64,000 nucleotides of DNA from Nemertoderma westbladi (taxonomy: Eukaryota > Xenacoelomorpha > Nemertodermatida > Nemertodermatidae): contig JAUCBJ010006245.1 in assembly GCA_032718475.1 (NCBI GenBank), positions 1 through 64,000 of the forward strand. The letters are read 5' to 3'. Both the position numbers and the translations under genes were made by a program. Below the pieces are notes generated by a model. The model was not told where the DNA came from. It did not search any database and saw only the letters and a list, made by a program, of their open reading frames with translations. Positions 9,201 through 20,734 of this stretch are shown here, one piece after another. How positions within the stretch are numbered: the stretch's first letter is position 1; each line of letters opens with the position of its first letter.

Positions 9201-12200
9201 AGCATCAGCTCCCCACTCCCACAACCAACTCCCACCCAACCTACCTTTAGCATCAGCTCCCCACTCCCACAACCAACTCCCACCCAACCTACCTTTAGCA
9301 TCAGCTCCCCACTCCCACAACCAACTCCCACCCAACCTACCTTTAGCATCAGCTCCCCACTCCCACAACCAACTCCCACCCAACCTACCTTTAGCATCAG
9401 CTCCCCACTCCCACAACCAACTCCCACCCAACCTACCTTTAGCATCAGCTCCCCACTCCCACAACCAACTCCCACCCAACCTACCTTTAGCATCAGCTCC
9501 CCACTCCCACAACCAACTCCCACCCAACCTACCTTTAGCATCAGCTCCCCACTCCCACAACCAACTCCCACCCAACCTACCTTTAGCATCAGCTCCCCAC
9601 TCCCACAACCAACTCCCACCCAACCTACCTTTAGCATCAGCTCCCCACTCCCACAACCAACTCCCACCCAACCTACCTTTAGCATCAGCTCCCCACTCCC
9701 ACAACCAACTCCCACCCAACCTACCTTTAGCATCAGCTCCCCACTCCAACCTCCCTTTAGCATCAGCTCCCCACTCCCACAACCAACTCCCACCCAACCT
9801 ACCTTTAGCATCAGCTCCCCACTCCCACAACCAACTCCCACCCAACCTACCTTTAGCATCAGCTCCCCACTCCCACAACCAACTCCCACCCAACCTACCT
9901 TTAGCATCAGCTCCCCACTCCCACAACCAACTCCCACCCAACCTACCTTTAGCATCAGCTCCCCACTCCCACAACCAACTCCCACCCAACCTACCTTTAG
10001 CATCAGCTCCCCACTCCCACAACCAACTCCCACCCAACCTACCTTTAGCATCAGCTCCCCACTCCCACAACCAACTCCCACCCAACCTACCTTTAGCATC
10101 AGCTCCCCACTCCAACAACCAACTCCCACCCAACCTACCTTTAGCATCAGCTCCCCACTCCAACAACCAACTCCCACCCAACCTACCTTTAGCATCAGCT
10201 CCCCACTCCAACAACCAACTCCCACCCAACCTACCTTTAGCATCAGCTCCCCACTCCAACAACCAACTCCCACCCAACCTACCTTTAGCATCAGCTCCCC
10301 ACTCCACAACCAACTCCCACCCAACCTACCTTTAGCATCAGCTCCCCACTCCAACAACCAACTCCCACCCAACCTACCTTTAGCATCAGCTCCCCACTCC
10401 AACAACCAACTCCCACCCAACCTACCTTTAGCATCAGCTCCCCACTCCAACAACCAACTCCCACCCAACCTACCTTTAGCATCAGCTCCCCACTCCAACA
10501 ACCAACTCCCACCCAACCTACCTTTAGCATCAGCTCCCCACTCCCACAACCAACTCCCACCCAACCTACCTTTAGCATCAGCTCCCCACTCCCACAACCA
10601 ACTCCCACCCAACCTACCTTTAGCATCAGCTCCCCACTCCCACAACCAACTCCCACCCAACCTACCTTTAGCATCAGCTCCCCACTCCCACAACCAACTC
10701 CCACCCAACCTACCTTTAGCATCAGCTCCCCACTCCCACAACCAACTCCCACCCAACCTACCTTTAGCATCAGCTCCCCACTCCCACAACCAACTCCCAC
10801 CCAACCTACCTTTAGCATCAGCTCCCCACTCCCACAACCAACTCCCACCCAACCTACCTTTAGCATCAGCTCCCCACTCCCACAACCAACTCCCACCCAA
10901 CCTACCTTTAGCATCAGCTCCCCACTCCCACAACCAACTCCCACCCAACCTACCTTTAGCATCAGCTCCCCACTCCCACAACCAACTCCCACCCAACCTA
11001 CCTTTAGCATCAGCTCCCCACTCCCACAACCAACTCCCACCCAACCTACCTTTAGCATCAGCTCCCCACTCCCACAACCAACTCCCACCCAACCTACCTT
11101 TAGCATCAGCTCCCCACTCCCACAACCAACTCCCACCCAACCTACCTTTAGCATCAGCTCCCCACTCCAACCTCCCTTTAGCATCAGCTCCCCACTCCCA
11201 CAACCAACTCCCACCCAACCTACCTTTAGCATCAGCTCCCCACTCCCACAACCAACTCCCACCCAACCTACCTTTAGCATCAGCTCTCCACTCCCACAAC
11301 CAACTCCCACCCAACCTACCTTTAGCATCAGCTCTCCACTCCCACAACCAACTCCAACCCAACCTACCTTTAGCATCAGCTCTCCACTCCCACAACCAAC
11401 TCCCACCCAACCTACCTTTAGCATCAGCTCCCCACTCCAACCTCCCTTTAGCATCAGCTCCCCACTCCCACAACCAACTCCCACCCAACCTACCTTTAGC
11501 ATCAGCTCCCCACTCCCACAACCAACTCCCACCCAACCTACCTTTAGCATCAGCTCCCCACTCCCACAACCAACTCCCACCCAACCTACCTTTAGCATCA
11601 GCTCCCCACTCCCACAACCAACTCCCACCCAACCTACCTTTAGCATCAGCTCTCCCACCCAACCTACCTTTAGCATCAGCTCCCCCACCTTTAGCATCAG
11701 CTCTCCCACCCAACCTACCTTTAGCATCAGCTCCCCACTCCCACAACCAACTCCCACCCAACCTACCTTTAGCATCAGCTCCCCACTCCAACCTCCCTTT
11801 AGCATCAGCTCCCCACTCCCACAACCAACTCCCACCCAACCTACCTTTAGCATCAGCTCCCCACTCCCACAACCAACTCCCACCCAACCTACCTTTAGCA
11901 TCAGCTCTCCACTCCCACAACCAACTCCCACCCAACCTACCTTTAGCATCAGCTCTCCACTCCCACAACCAACTCCCACCCAACCTACCTTTAGCATCAG
12001 CTCCCCACTCCAACCTCCCTTTAGCATCAGCTCCCCACTCCCACAACCAACTCCCACCCAACCTACCTTTAGCATCAGCTCTCCACTCCCACAACCAACT
12101 CCCATCCAACCTACCTTTAGCATCAGCTCCCCACTCCCACAACCAACTCCCACCCAACCTACCTTTAGCATCAGCTCTCCACTCCCACAACCAACTCCCA

Positions 12201-12345
12201 CCCAACCTACCTTTAGCATCAGCTCCCCACTCCAACCTCCCTTTAGCATCAGCTCCCCACTCCCACAACCAACTCCCACCCAACCTACCTTTAGCATCAG
12301 CTCTCCACTCCCACAACCAACTCCCACCCAACCTACCTTTAGCAT
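6281..12345 (-). repeat. Homogeneous 48-bp tandem array carrying a splice donor (~126 copies)
   Basis: A 48-bp unit (plus strand CTCCCACAACCAACTCCCAC, then CCAACCTACCTTTAG, CATCAGCTCCCCA) repeats almost without change. Main variation: C/A within CTCC(C/A)ACAACC, CCCACTCC versus CCCCCTCC, and several 30-33-bp short units, for example near 9750 and 11170. On the minus (gene) strand every unit reads GCTAAAG/GTAGGT, the same junction that ends IFT38 exon 19046-18857. Because 48 is a multiple of 3, all frames stay open and give spurious ORFs of more than 1000 codons. It fills the 3' half of the 12.65-kb intron. Confidence 0.95.
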
Positions 12346-12353
12346 CAGCTCTC

Positions 12354-12417
12354 CCACCATCATCATCGCTCGCTGATGAACCATCATCATCACGAACCCC
12401 CAAATCAGCCAACTCCC
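12354..12417 (-). repeat. Intronic copy of the end of exon 19046-18857 (copy 1)
   Basis: This copy contains the exon piece encoding LADLGVRDDDGSSASDDDGG, followed by array units with the donor. It lacks a pyrimidine-rich acceptor, so it is probably not spliced in. Confidence 0.85.
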
Positions 12418-12527
12418 ACCCAACTTACCTTTAGCATCAGCTCTCCCACCCAACCTACCTTTAGCATCAGCTCCCCACTCTAACAACCAACTCCCATCCA
12501 ACCTACCTTTAGCATCAGCTCTCCCAC

Positions 12528-12592
12528 CATCATCATCGCTCGCTGATGAACCATCATCATCACGAACCCCCAAATCAGCCAACTCCCACCCA
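12528..12592 (-). repeat. Intronic copy of the end of exon 19046-18857 (copy 2)
   Basis: Same exon-derived segment as copy 1, about 176 bp away, within 30- and 48-bp units. Confidence 0.85.
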
Positions 12593-12770
12593 ACCTACCT
12601 TTAGCATCAGCTCTCCCACCCAACCTACCTTTAGCATCAGCTCCCCACTCCAACAACAACTCCCACCCAACCTACCTTTAGCATCAGCTCTCCACTCCCA
12701 CAACCAACTCCCATCCAACCTACCTTTAGCATCAGCTCTCCCACCCAACCTACCTTTAGCATCAGCTCTC

Positions 12771-12836
12771 CCACCATCATCATCGCTCGCTGATGAACCA
12801 TCATCATCACGAACCCCCAAATCAGCCAACTCCCAC
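12771..12836 (-). repeat. Intronic copy of the end of exon 19046-18857 (copy 3)
   Basis: Third copy of the exon-derived segment, about 243 bp from copy 2. Together the three show that block duplication took exon sequence along with the array. Confidence 0.85.
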
Positions 12837-15800
12837 CCAACCTACCTTTAGCATCAGCTCTCCCACCCAACCTACCTTTAGCATCAGCTCTCCCACCCAA
12901 CCTACCTTTAGCATCAGCACTCCCACCCAACCTACCTTTAGCATCAGCTCCCCACTCCCACAACCAACTCCCACCCAACCTACCTTTAGCATCAGCTCCC
13001 CACTCCAACAACCAACTCCCACCCCACCTACCTTTAGCATCAGCTCCCCACTCCAACAACAACTCCCACCCAACCTACCTTTAGCATCAGCTCCCCACTC
13101 CCACAACCAACTCCCACCCAACCTACCTTTAGCATCAGCTCCCCACTCCAACAACCAACTCCCACCCCACCTACCTTTAGCATCAGCTCCCCACTCCAAC
13201 AACAACTCCCACCCAACCTACCTTTAGCATCAGCTCCCCACTCCCACAACCAACTCCCACCCAACCTACCTTTAGCATCAGCTCCCCACTCCAACAACCA
13301 ACTCCCACCCCACCTACCTTTAGCATCAGCTCCCCACTCCAACAACAACTCCCACCCAACCTACCTTTATCATCAGCTCCCCACTCCCACAACCAACTCC
13401 CACCCCACCTACCTTTAGCATCAGCTCCCCACTCCCACAACCAACTCCCACCCAACCTACCTTTAGCATCAACTCCCCACTCCAACAACCAACTCCCACC
13501 CAACCTACATTTAGCATCAGCTCTCCCACCTTTAGCATCAGCTCTCCCACCCAACCTACCTTTAGCATCAGCTCCCCCCTCCCACAACCAACTCCCATCC
13601 AACCTACCTTTAGCATCAGCTCCCCACTCCAACAACCAACTCCCACCCCACCTACCTTTAGCATCAGCTCCCCACTCCAACAACCAACTCCCACCCAACC
13701 TACCTTTAGCATCAGCTCCCCACTCCAACAACAACTCCCAACCAACCTACCTTTAGCATCAGCTCCCCACTCCAACAACAACAACTCCCAACCAACCTAC
13801 CTTTAGCATCAGCTCTCCCACCCAACCTACCTTTAGCACCAGCTCTCCCACCCAACCTACCTTTAGCATCAGCTCCCCACTCCCACAACCAACTCCCACC
13901 CAACCTACCTTTAGCATCAGATCCCCACTCCCACAACCAACTCCCACCCAACCTACCTTTAGCATCAGCTCCCCACTCCAACAACAACTCCCAACCAACC
14001 TACCTTTAGCATCAGCTCTCCCACCCAACCTACCTTTAGCATCAGCTCTCCTACCCAAAGTACCTTTAGCATCAGCTCTCCCACCCAACCTACCTTTAGC
14101 ATCAGCTCTCCCACCCAACCTACCTTTAGCATCAGCTCCCCACTCCCACAACCAACTCCCACCCAACCTACATTTAGCATCAGCTCTCCCCCCTTTAGCA
14201 TCAGCTCTCCCACCCAACCTACCTTTAGCATCAGCTCTCCCACACAACCTACCTTTAGCAACAGCTCCCCACTCCAACAACCAACTCCCACCCAACCTAC
14301 CTTTAGCATCAGCTCCCCACTCCAACAACAACTCCCAACCAACCTACCTTTAGCATCAGCTCTCCCACCCAACCTACCTTTAGCATCAGCTCGACCACCC
14401 AACCTACCTTTAGCATCAGCTCTCCTACCCAACCTACCTTTAGCATCAGCTCTCCCACCCAACCTACCTTTAGCATCAGCTCTCCCACCCAACCTACCTT
14501 TAGCATCAGCTCCCCACTCCCACAACCAACTCCCACCCAACCTACCTTTAGCATCAGCTCCCCACTCCAAAAAAAACTCCCAACCAACCTACCTTTAGCA
14601 TCAGCTCTCCCACCCAACCTACCTTTAGCATCAGCTCCCCACTCCCACAACCAACTCCCACCCAACCTACCTTTAGAATCAACTCCCCACTCCAACAACA
14701 ACTCCCACCCAACCTACCTTTAGCATCAGCTCCCCACTCCAACAACCAACTCCCACCCCACCTACCTTTAGAATCAACTCCCCACTCCAACAACAACTCC
14801 CACCCAACCTACCTTTAGCATCAGCTCCCCACTCCAACAACCAACTCCCACCCCACCTACCTTTAGCATCAGCTTCCCACTCCAACAACCAACTCCCACC
14901 CAACCTACCTTTAGCATCAGCTTCCCACTCCAACAACCAACTCCCACCCAACCTACCTTTAGCATCAGCTCTCCCACCCAACCTACCTTTAGCATCAGCT
15001 CTCCCACCCAACCTACCTTTAGCATCAGCTCCCCACTCCCACAACCAACTCCCACCCAACCTACCTTTAGCATCAGCTCCCCACTCCAACAACAACTCCC
15101 AACCAACCTACCTTTAGCATCAGCTCTCCCACCCAACCTACCTTTAGCATCAGCTCTCCCACCCAACCTACCTTTAGCATCAGCTCCCCACTCCCACAAC
15201 CAACTCCCACCCAACCTACCTTTAGAATCAACTCCCCACTCCAACAACAACTCCCACCCAACCTACCTTTAGCATCAGCTCCCCACTCCAACAACCAACT
15301 CCCACCCCACCTACCTTTAGCATCAGCTCCCCACTCCAACAACCAACTCCCACCCAACCTACCTTTAGAATCAACTCCCCACTCCAACAACAACTCCCAC
15401 CCAACCTACCTTTAGCATCAGCTCCCCACTCCAACAACCAACTCCCACCCAACCTACCTTTAGAATCAACTCCCCACTCCAACAACAACTCCCACCCAAC
15501 CTACCTTTAGCATCAGCTCCCCACTCCAACAACCAACTCCCACCCAACCTACCTTTAGAATCAACTCCCCACTCCAACAACAACTCCCACCCAACCTACC
15601 TTTAGCATCAGCTCCCCACTCCCACAACCAACTCCCACCCAACCTACCTTTAGAATCAACTCCCCACTCCAACAACAACTCCCACCCAACCTACCTTTAG
15701 CATCAGCTCCCCACTCCAACAACCAACTCCCACCCCACCTACCTTTAGCATCAGCTCCCCACTCCAACAACCAACTCCCACCCAACCTACCTTTAGCATC

Positions 15801-18187
15801 AGCTCCCCACTCCAACAACCAACTCCCACCCAACCTACCTTTAGCATCAGCTCCCCACTCCCACAACCAACTCCCACCCAACCTACCTTTAGCATCAGCT
15901 CCCCACTCCAACAACCAACTCCCACCCAACCTACCTTTAGCATCAGCTCCCCACACCAACAACCAACTCCCACCCAACCTACATTTAGCATCAGCTCTCC
16001 CACCCAACCTACCTTTAGCATCAGCTCCCCCACCTTTAGCATCAGCTCTCCCACCCAACCTACCTTTAGCATCAGCTCCCCCCTCCCACAACCAACTCCC
16101 ATCCAACCTACCTTTAGCATCAGCTCCCCACTCCAACAACCAACTCCCACCCCACCTACCTTTAGCATCAGCTCCCCACTCCAACAACCAACTCCCACCC
16201 AACCTACCTTTAGCATCAGCTCCCCACTCCAACAACCAACTCCCACCCAACCTACATTTAGCATCAGCTCTCCCACCCAACCCACCTTTAGCATCAGCTC
16301 TCCCACCTTTAGCATCAGCTCTCCCACCCAACCTACCTTTAGCATCAGCTCCCCCCTCCTACAACCAACTCCCATCCAACCTACCTTTAGCATCAGCTCC
16401 CCACTCCAACAACCAACTCCCACCCAACCTACCTTTAGCATCAGCTCCCCACTCCAACAACCAACTCCCACCCAACCTACATTTAGCATCAGCTCTCCCA
16501 CCTTTAGCATCAGCTCTCCCACCCAACCTACCTTTAGCATCAGCTCCCCCCTCCCACAACCAACCCCCATCCAACCTACCTTTAGCATCAGCTCCCCACT
16601 CCAACAACCACTCCAACCCAACCTACCTTTAGCATCAGCTCTCCCACCTTTAGCATCAGCTCTCCCACCCAACCTACCTTTAGCATCAGCTCCCCCCTCC
16701 CACAACCAACTCCCATCCAACCTACCTTTAGCATCAGCTCCCCACTCCCACAACCAACTCCCACCCAACCTACCTTTAGCATCAGCTCCCCACTCCAACA
16801 ACAACTCCCAACCAACCTACCTTTAGCATCAGCTCTCCCACCCAACCTACCTTTAGCATCAGCTCTCCCACACAACCTACCCTTAGCATCAGCTCCCCAC
16901 TCCCACAACCACCTCCCACCCAACCTACCTTTAGCATCAGCGCCCCACTCCCACAACCAACTCCCACCCAACCTACCTTTAGCATCAGCTCCCCACTCCA
17001 ACAACCAACTCCCACCCAACCTACCTTTAGCATCAGCTCTCCCACCCAAACTACCTTTAGCATCAGCGCCCCACTCCCACAACCAACTCCCACCCAACCT
17101 ACCTTTAGCATCAGCTCCCCACTCCCACAACCAACTCCCACCCAACCTACCTTTAGCATCAGCGCCCCACTCCCACAACCAACTCCCACCCAACCTACCT
17201 TTAGCATCAGCTTCCCACTCCAACAACCAACTCCCACCCAACCTACCTTTAGCATCAGCTCTCCCACCCAACCCACCTTTAGCATCAGCTCTCCCACACA
17301 ACCTACCTTTAGCATCAGCGCCCCACTCCCACAACCAACTCCCACCCAACCTACCTTTAGCATCAGCTTCCCACTCCCACAACCAACTCCCACCCAACCT
17401 ACCTTTAGCATCAGCGCCCCACTCCCACAACCAACTCCCACCCAACCTACCTTTAGCATCAGCTTCCCACTCCAACAACAACTCCCAACCAACCTACCTT
17501 TAGCATCAGCTCTCCCACCCAACCTACCTTTAGCATCAGCTCTCCCACCCAACCTACCTTTAGCATCAGCGCCCCACTCCCACAACCAACTCCCACCCAA
17601 CCTACCTTTAGCATCAGCTTCCCACTCCCACAACCAACTCCCACCCAACCTACCTTTAGCATCAGCTCCCCACTCCCACAACCAACTCCCACCCAACCTA
17701 CCTTTAGCATCAGCGCCCCACTCCCACAACCAACTCCCACCCAACCTACCTTTAGCATCAGCTTCCCACTCCAACAACCAACTCCCACCTAACCTACCTT
17801 TAGCATCAGCTCCCCACTCCAACAACAACTCCCAACCAACCTACCTTTAGCATCAGCTCTCCCACCCAACCTACCTTTAGCATCAGCTCTCCCACACAAC
17901 CTACCTTTAGCATCAGCTCCCCACTCCCACAACCAACTCCCACCCAACCTACCTTTAGCATCAGCGCCCCACTCCCACAACCAACTCCCACCCAACCTAC
18001 CTTTAGCATCAGCTCCCCACTCCAACAACCAACTCCCACCCAACCTACCTTTAGCATCAGCTCTCCCACCCAAACTACCTTTAGCATCAGCGCCCCACTC
18101 CCACAACCAACTCCCACCCCACCTACCTTTAGCATCAGCTCCCCACTCCCACAACCAACTCCCACCCAACCTACCTTTAGCATCAGC

Positions 18188-18453
18188 GGATGTAGGAAAA
18201 TTCGGTCCCGGACAATTCGGTCCCGGACAATTCGGTCCGGACAATTCGGTCCCGGACAATTCGGTCCCGGACAATTCGGTCCCAAAACACTAAATAAATG
18301 GGACCGAATTGTCCGAGTCAGTATCCGGACAATTCGGTCCCGGACAATTCGGTCCCGGACAATTCGGTCCCAAAACACAAAATTAATGGGACCGAATTGT
18401 CCGGGACCGAATTGTCCGGACCGAATTGTCCGGGACCGAATTGTCCTGCTTCC
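18188..18453. mobile_element. Foldback element built of GGACAATTCGGTCC repeats, 9-bp target duplication
   Basis: A 266-bp insertion in the array. Direct copies of GACAATTCGGTCCCG fill the left part and inverted copies (GGGACCGAATTGTC) the right. Two spacers begin CAAAACAC and end in AATGGGACCG. The termini are inverted repeats: GGATGTAGGAAAATTCGGTC at the left and, complemented, GGAAGCAGGACAATTCGGTC at the right. AGCATCAGC flanks both sides (18179-18187 and 18454-18462). A 9-bp duplication with internally repetitive inverted ends fits Mutator-like foldback elements. However, this word occurs in every array unit, so the duplication length is not independent proof. No ORF. Confidence 0.75.
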
Positions 18454-18856
18454 AGCATCAGCTCCCCACTCCAACAACCAACTCCCACCCAACCTACCTT
18501 TAGCATCAGCTCTCCCACCCAACCTACCTTTAGCATCAGCTCCCCACTCCAACAACCAACTCCCACCCAACCTACCTTTAGCATCAGCTCCCCACTCCCA
18601 CAACCAACTCCCACCCAACCTACATTTAGCATCAGCTCTCCACTCCCACAACCAACTCCCACCCAACCTACCTTTAGCATCAGCTCTCCCACCCAACCTA
18701 CCTTTAGCATCAGCTCTCCCACCCAACCTACCTTTAGCATCAGCTCCCCACTCCCACAACCAACTCCCACCCCACCTACCTTTAGCATCAGCCCCCACTC
18801 CAACAACCAACTCCCACCCAACCTACCTTTAGCATCAGCTCTCCCACCCAACCTAC

Positions 18857-19046
18857 CTTTAGCATCAGCTCTCCCACCATCATCATCGCTCGCTGATGAA
18901 CCATCATCATCACGAACCCCCAAATCAGCCAACTCATCATCGTCGTAACGACCACCCATCCCTCCCCCCATGATTCCCCGTAGCTGATCCCGCTTCTGTT
19001 CCTCTTGCAGACTTTCCTGCATTCGTTTCATTGAATCATCGCTCGC
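18857..19046 (-). CDS. CLUAP1: IFT38 exon: end of coiled coil and acidic linker
   Basis: The acceptor is GATTGCAG (AG at 19048-19047). The first donor is AAAG/GTAGGT (GT at 18856-18855), giving 190 bp that end one base into a codon. It reads ASDDSMKRMQESLQEEQ, KRDQLRGIMGGGMGG, then acidic ELADLGVRDDDGSSASDDD and RADAK. The first part matches the [20 protein letters not shown] helix of vertebrate CLUAP1. The exon end itself is a unit of the adjoining array, so many identical downstream donors exist. Use of a later donor 30 or 48 bp on would add 10 or 16 residues without a frameshift until the first irregular unit. Confidence 0.85.
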
Positions 19047-19393
19047 CTGCAATCAGGTATTATATCCGTTAGGAACTTATTAACACACAATGACATGACT
19101 GCAAATGTTAAATGGCAGACATTAATTGTGATTTTGACAGAATGCAGAAAAACCTAAATGCCATTCTGATAAATGACATAATGTTAAATATCTTGATCGG
19201 TGAGTTTGTTACCTATACAACAGAAACAAACACACCGGCACCAAAATCAGCCATCACCCATTAATACGAATACTACTAGTAATAATATAAATTTAATATA
19301 ATAGGGTTTCCAAAAACATTTTTAATTTAGTCAAACAATCTCAAACACTCTTAGTCAACATCGAACCCTGGCAGAGTGGCAGACATGGAGTTC
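19047..19393 (-). other. IFT38 intron, unique part
   Basis: AT-rich intronic sequence between the acceptor and the 22-bp array. Nothing else is recognised. Confidence 0.6.
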
Positions 19394-20165
19394 CTGTTAC
19401 TGCTCACTGCACTGTGCATTACTGCTCACTGCATTGTGCATTACTGCTCACTGCACTATGCATTACTGCTCACAGCACTATGCATTACTGCACAATGCAC
19501 TATGCATTACTGCTCAATGCACTATGCATTTTAGTGCTCAGTGCACTGTGCATTACTGCTCATTGCTCACTGCACTGTGCATTACTGCTCAGTGCTCAGT
19601 GCACTGTGCATTACTGCTCACTGCACTGTGCATTACTGCTCACTGCACTATGCATCACTGCTCAGTGCACTGTGCATTACTGCTCAGAGCCCACTGCACT
19701 GTGCATAACTGCTCACTGCACTGTGCATTACTGCTCACTGCACTGTGCATTACTGCTCAGTGCTCACTGCACTGTGCATTACTGTTCATTGCACTGTGCG
19801 TGTGCACTACTGCTCACTGCACCATGCATTACTGCACACTGCACTGTGCATTACCGCTCACTGCACTATGCATTACTGCACACTGCACTGTGCATTTACT
19901 GGTCACTGCAGCGCGCATTACTGCACACTACACTGTGCATTTACTGGTCAATGCACTATGCATTACTGCTCACTGCACTGTGCATTACCGCTCACTGCAC
20001 TATGCATTACTGCACACTGCACTGTGCATTACCGCTCACTGCACTATGCATTACTGCACAGTGCATTTAATGGTCACTGCAGCGCGCATTACTGCTCAGT
20101 GCACTGTGTATTTAATGGTCACTGCACTATGCATCACTGCTCATTTCACTATGCATTACTGTCCA
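19394..20165. repeat. 22-bp minisatellite (ACTGCTCACTGCACTGTGCA TT type), ~35 copies
   Basis: Imperfect 22-bp units with variants CTGCACTATGCATT, CACACTGCAC and ATTTACTGGTC. Each carries the near-palindrome TGCACTGTGCA, so single strands could form many small hairpins. It begins about 12 nt downstream of the donor at 20177 and occupies most of that 1.13-kb intron. The plus-strand ORFs across it are products of the repetition. Confidence 0.9.
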
Positions 20166-20177
20166 ACACAATCCCAC

Positions 20178-20319
20178 CTCTTGTTGACTCTGTTCTGTCC
20201 GGTTTAATTCTTCCAGTAGACTTTCCAAATAGCTCAAATTGCGAAACTTTGTTATGTAAACTTGATAAATTTTCTGAAGTTCTTCTTCGAACTTTTCGTA
20301 ATCGTCCATGTAGGCAGGT
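20178..20319 (-). CDS. CLUAP1: IFT38 exon: coiled-coil core ([12 protein letters not shown])
   Basis: The acceptor is TTTTTATTAG (AG at 20321-20320) and the donor is CAAGAG/GTGGGA (GT at 20177-20176), giving 142 bp. The exon completes the arginine codon begun by AG of the previous exon, then reads [37 protein letters not shown] and [10 protein letters not shown]. This is one of the best-conserved stretches of the family (vertebrate: MDEYEKTEEELQKQY, KFQNLTYLEQQLED). It is predicted coiled coil, the region that pairs with other IFT-B proteins. The donor is weaker than the others (GTGGGA). Confidence 0.92.
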
Positions 20320-20321
20320 CT

Positions 20322-20734
20322 AATAAAAATAAAATATTGTTACTTAGCAACGACTTTATATCGTTGATATTAATGGTTACTGGTTCCATTTAAATTACCT
20401 ACTAAGACACGCGCTCCACTGCACTGGTATATAAGTCGTATGTCATAGGTCGAAATAAATTATGGAACACATTGGTTTCAATGGGAGCGTCTCCACTGGT
20501 ATGTCATAGTTACGACAAATGAGTCGAAAGTGCATCTTTTGACATACGACGCATGAGTTATATCCGGCTAGAGGCCTGTGATTGGTTACTTTGTGTAGCT
20601 GCAAGCCAATATTGTACAGCAATTTATTACCAATGCTTACAGCATTCCTTATTTTAGTCTATACTTACCACTTTCGCATAACAGATAATAAAGAATATAA
20701 TCATATATAATGAATGGGAGAATCTTTTAGGCTC
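20322..20734 (-). other. Intron sequence, nothing recognised
   Basis: About 410 bp of intron between the exon and the 63-bp array. No LTR, ORF or repeat is visible. Confidence 0.5.

Larger units (their letters stand above)
12346..18856 (-). repeat. Heterogeneous 30/33/47/48-bp array with higher-order repeats
   Basis: Same family as the neighbouring array, but mixed. 30-bp units (GCATCAGCTCTCCCACCCAA type) alternate with 47-48-bp units. A ~143-bp higher-order unit repeats around 13040-13470 and a 95-bp one around 15290-15680. It borders the donor of exon 19046-18857 and must contain the founding copy, since the exon's last 20 or so bases are one unit. A foldback element is inserted at 18188-18453. 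At ~12422 one unit carries GTAAGT, a near-perfect donor. Confidence 0.95.

Noticed and set aside
6094-10335. A 1413-codon plus-strand ORF of SAPHSHNQLPPNLPLA repeats
   Set aside because: A 48-bp unit without stops keeps all frames open. The array is intronic in IFT38, and the ORF start is antisense to an IFT38 exon.
6266-12412. A 2048-codon minus-strand ORF (ADAKGRLGGSWLWEWG repeats)
   Set aside because: Also a product of the repeat period. Only the part contiguous with exon 19046-18857 could be translated, and only by use of a distal donor.
6281-18856. Plus-strand pyrimidine-rich CCTACCTTTAG as an array of 3' splice sites
   Set aside because: It looks like an acceptor, but the host gene is on the minus strand and no plus-strand exon is seen. 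It is the complement of the donor.
19414-20323. Overlapping plus-strand ORFs rich in C, H, A and L
   Set aside because: They translate the 22-bp minisatellite in several frames and run antisense into an IFT38 exon.
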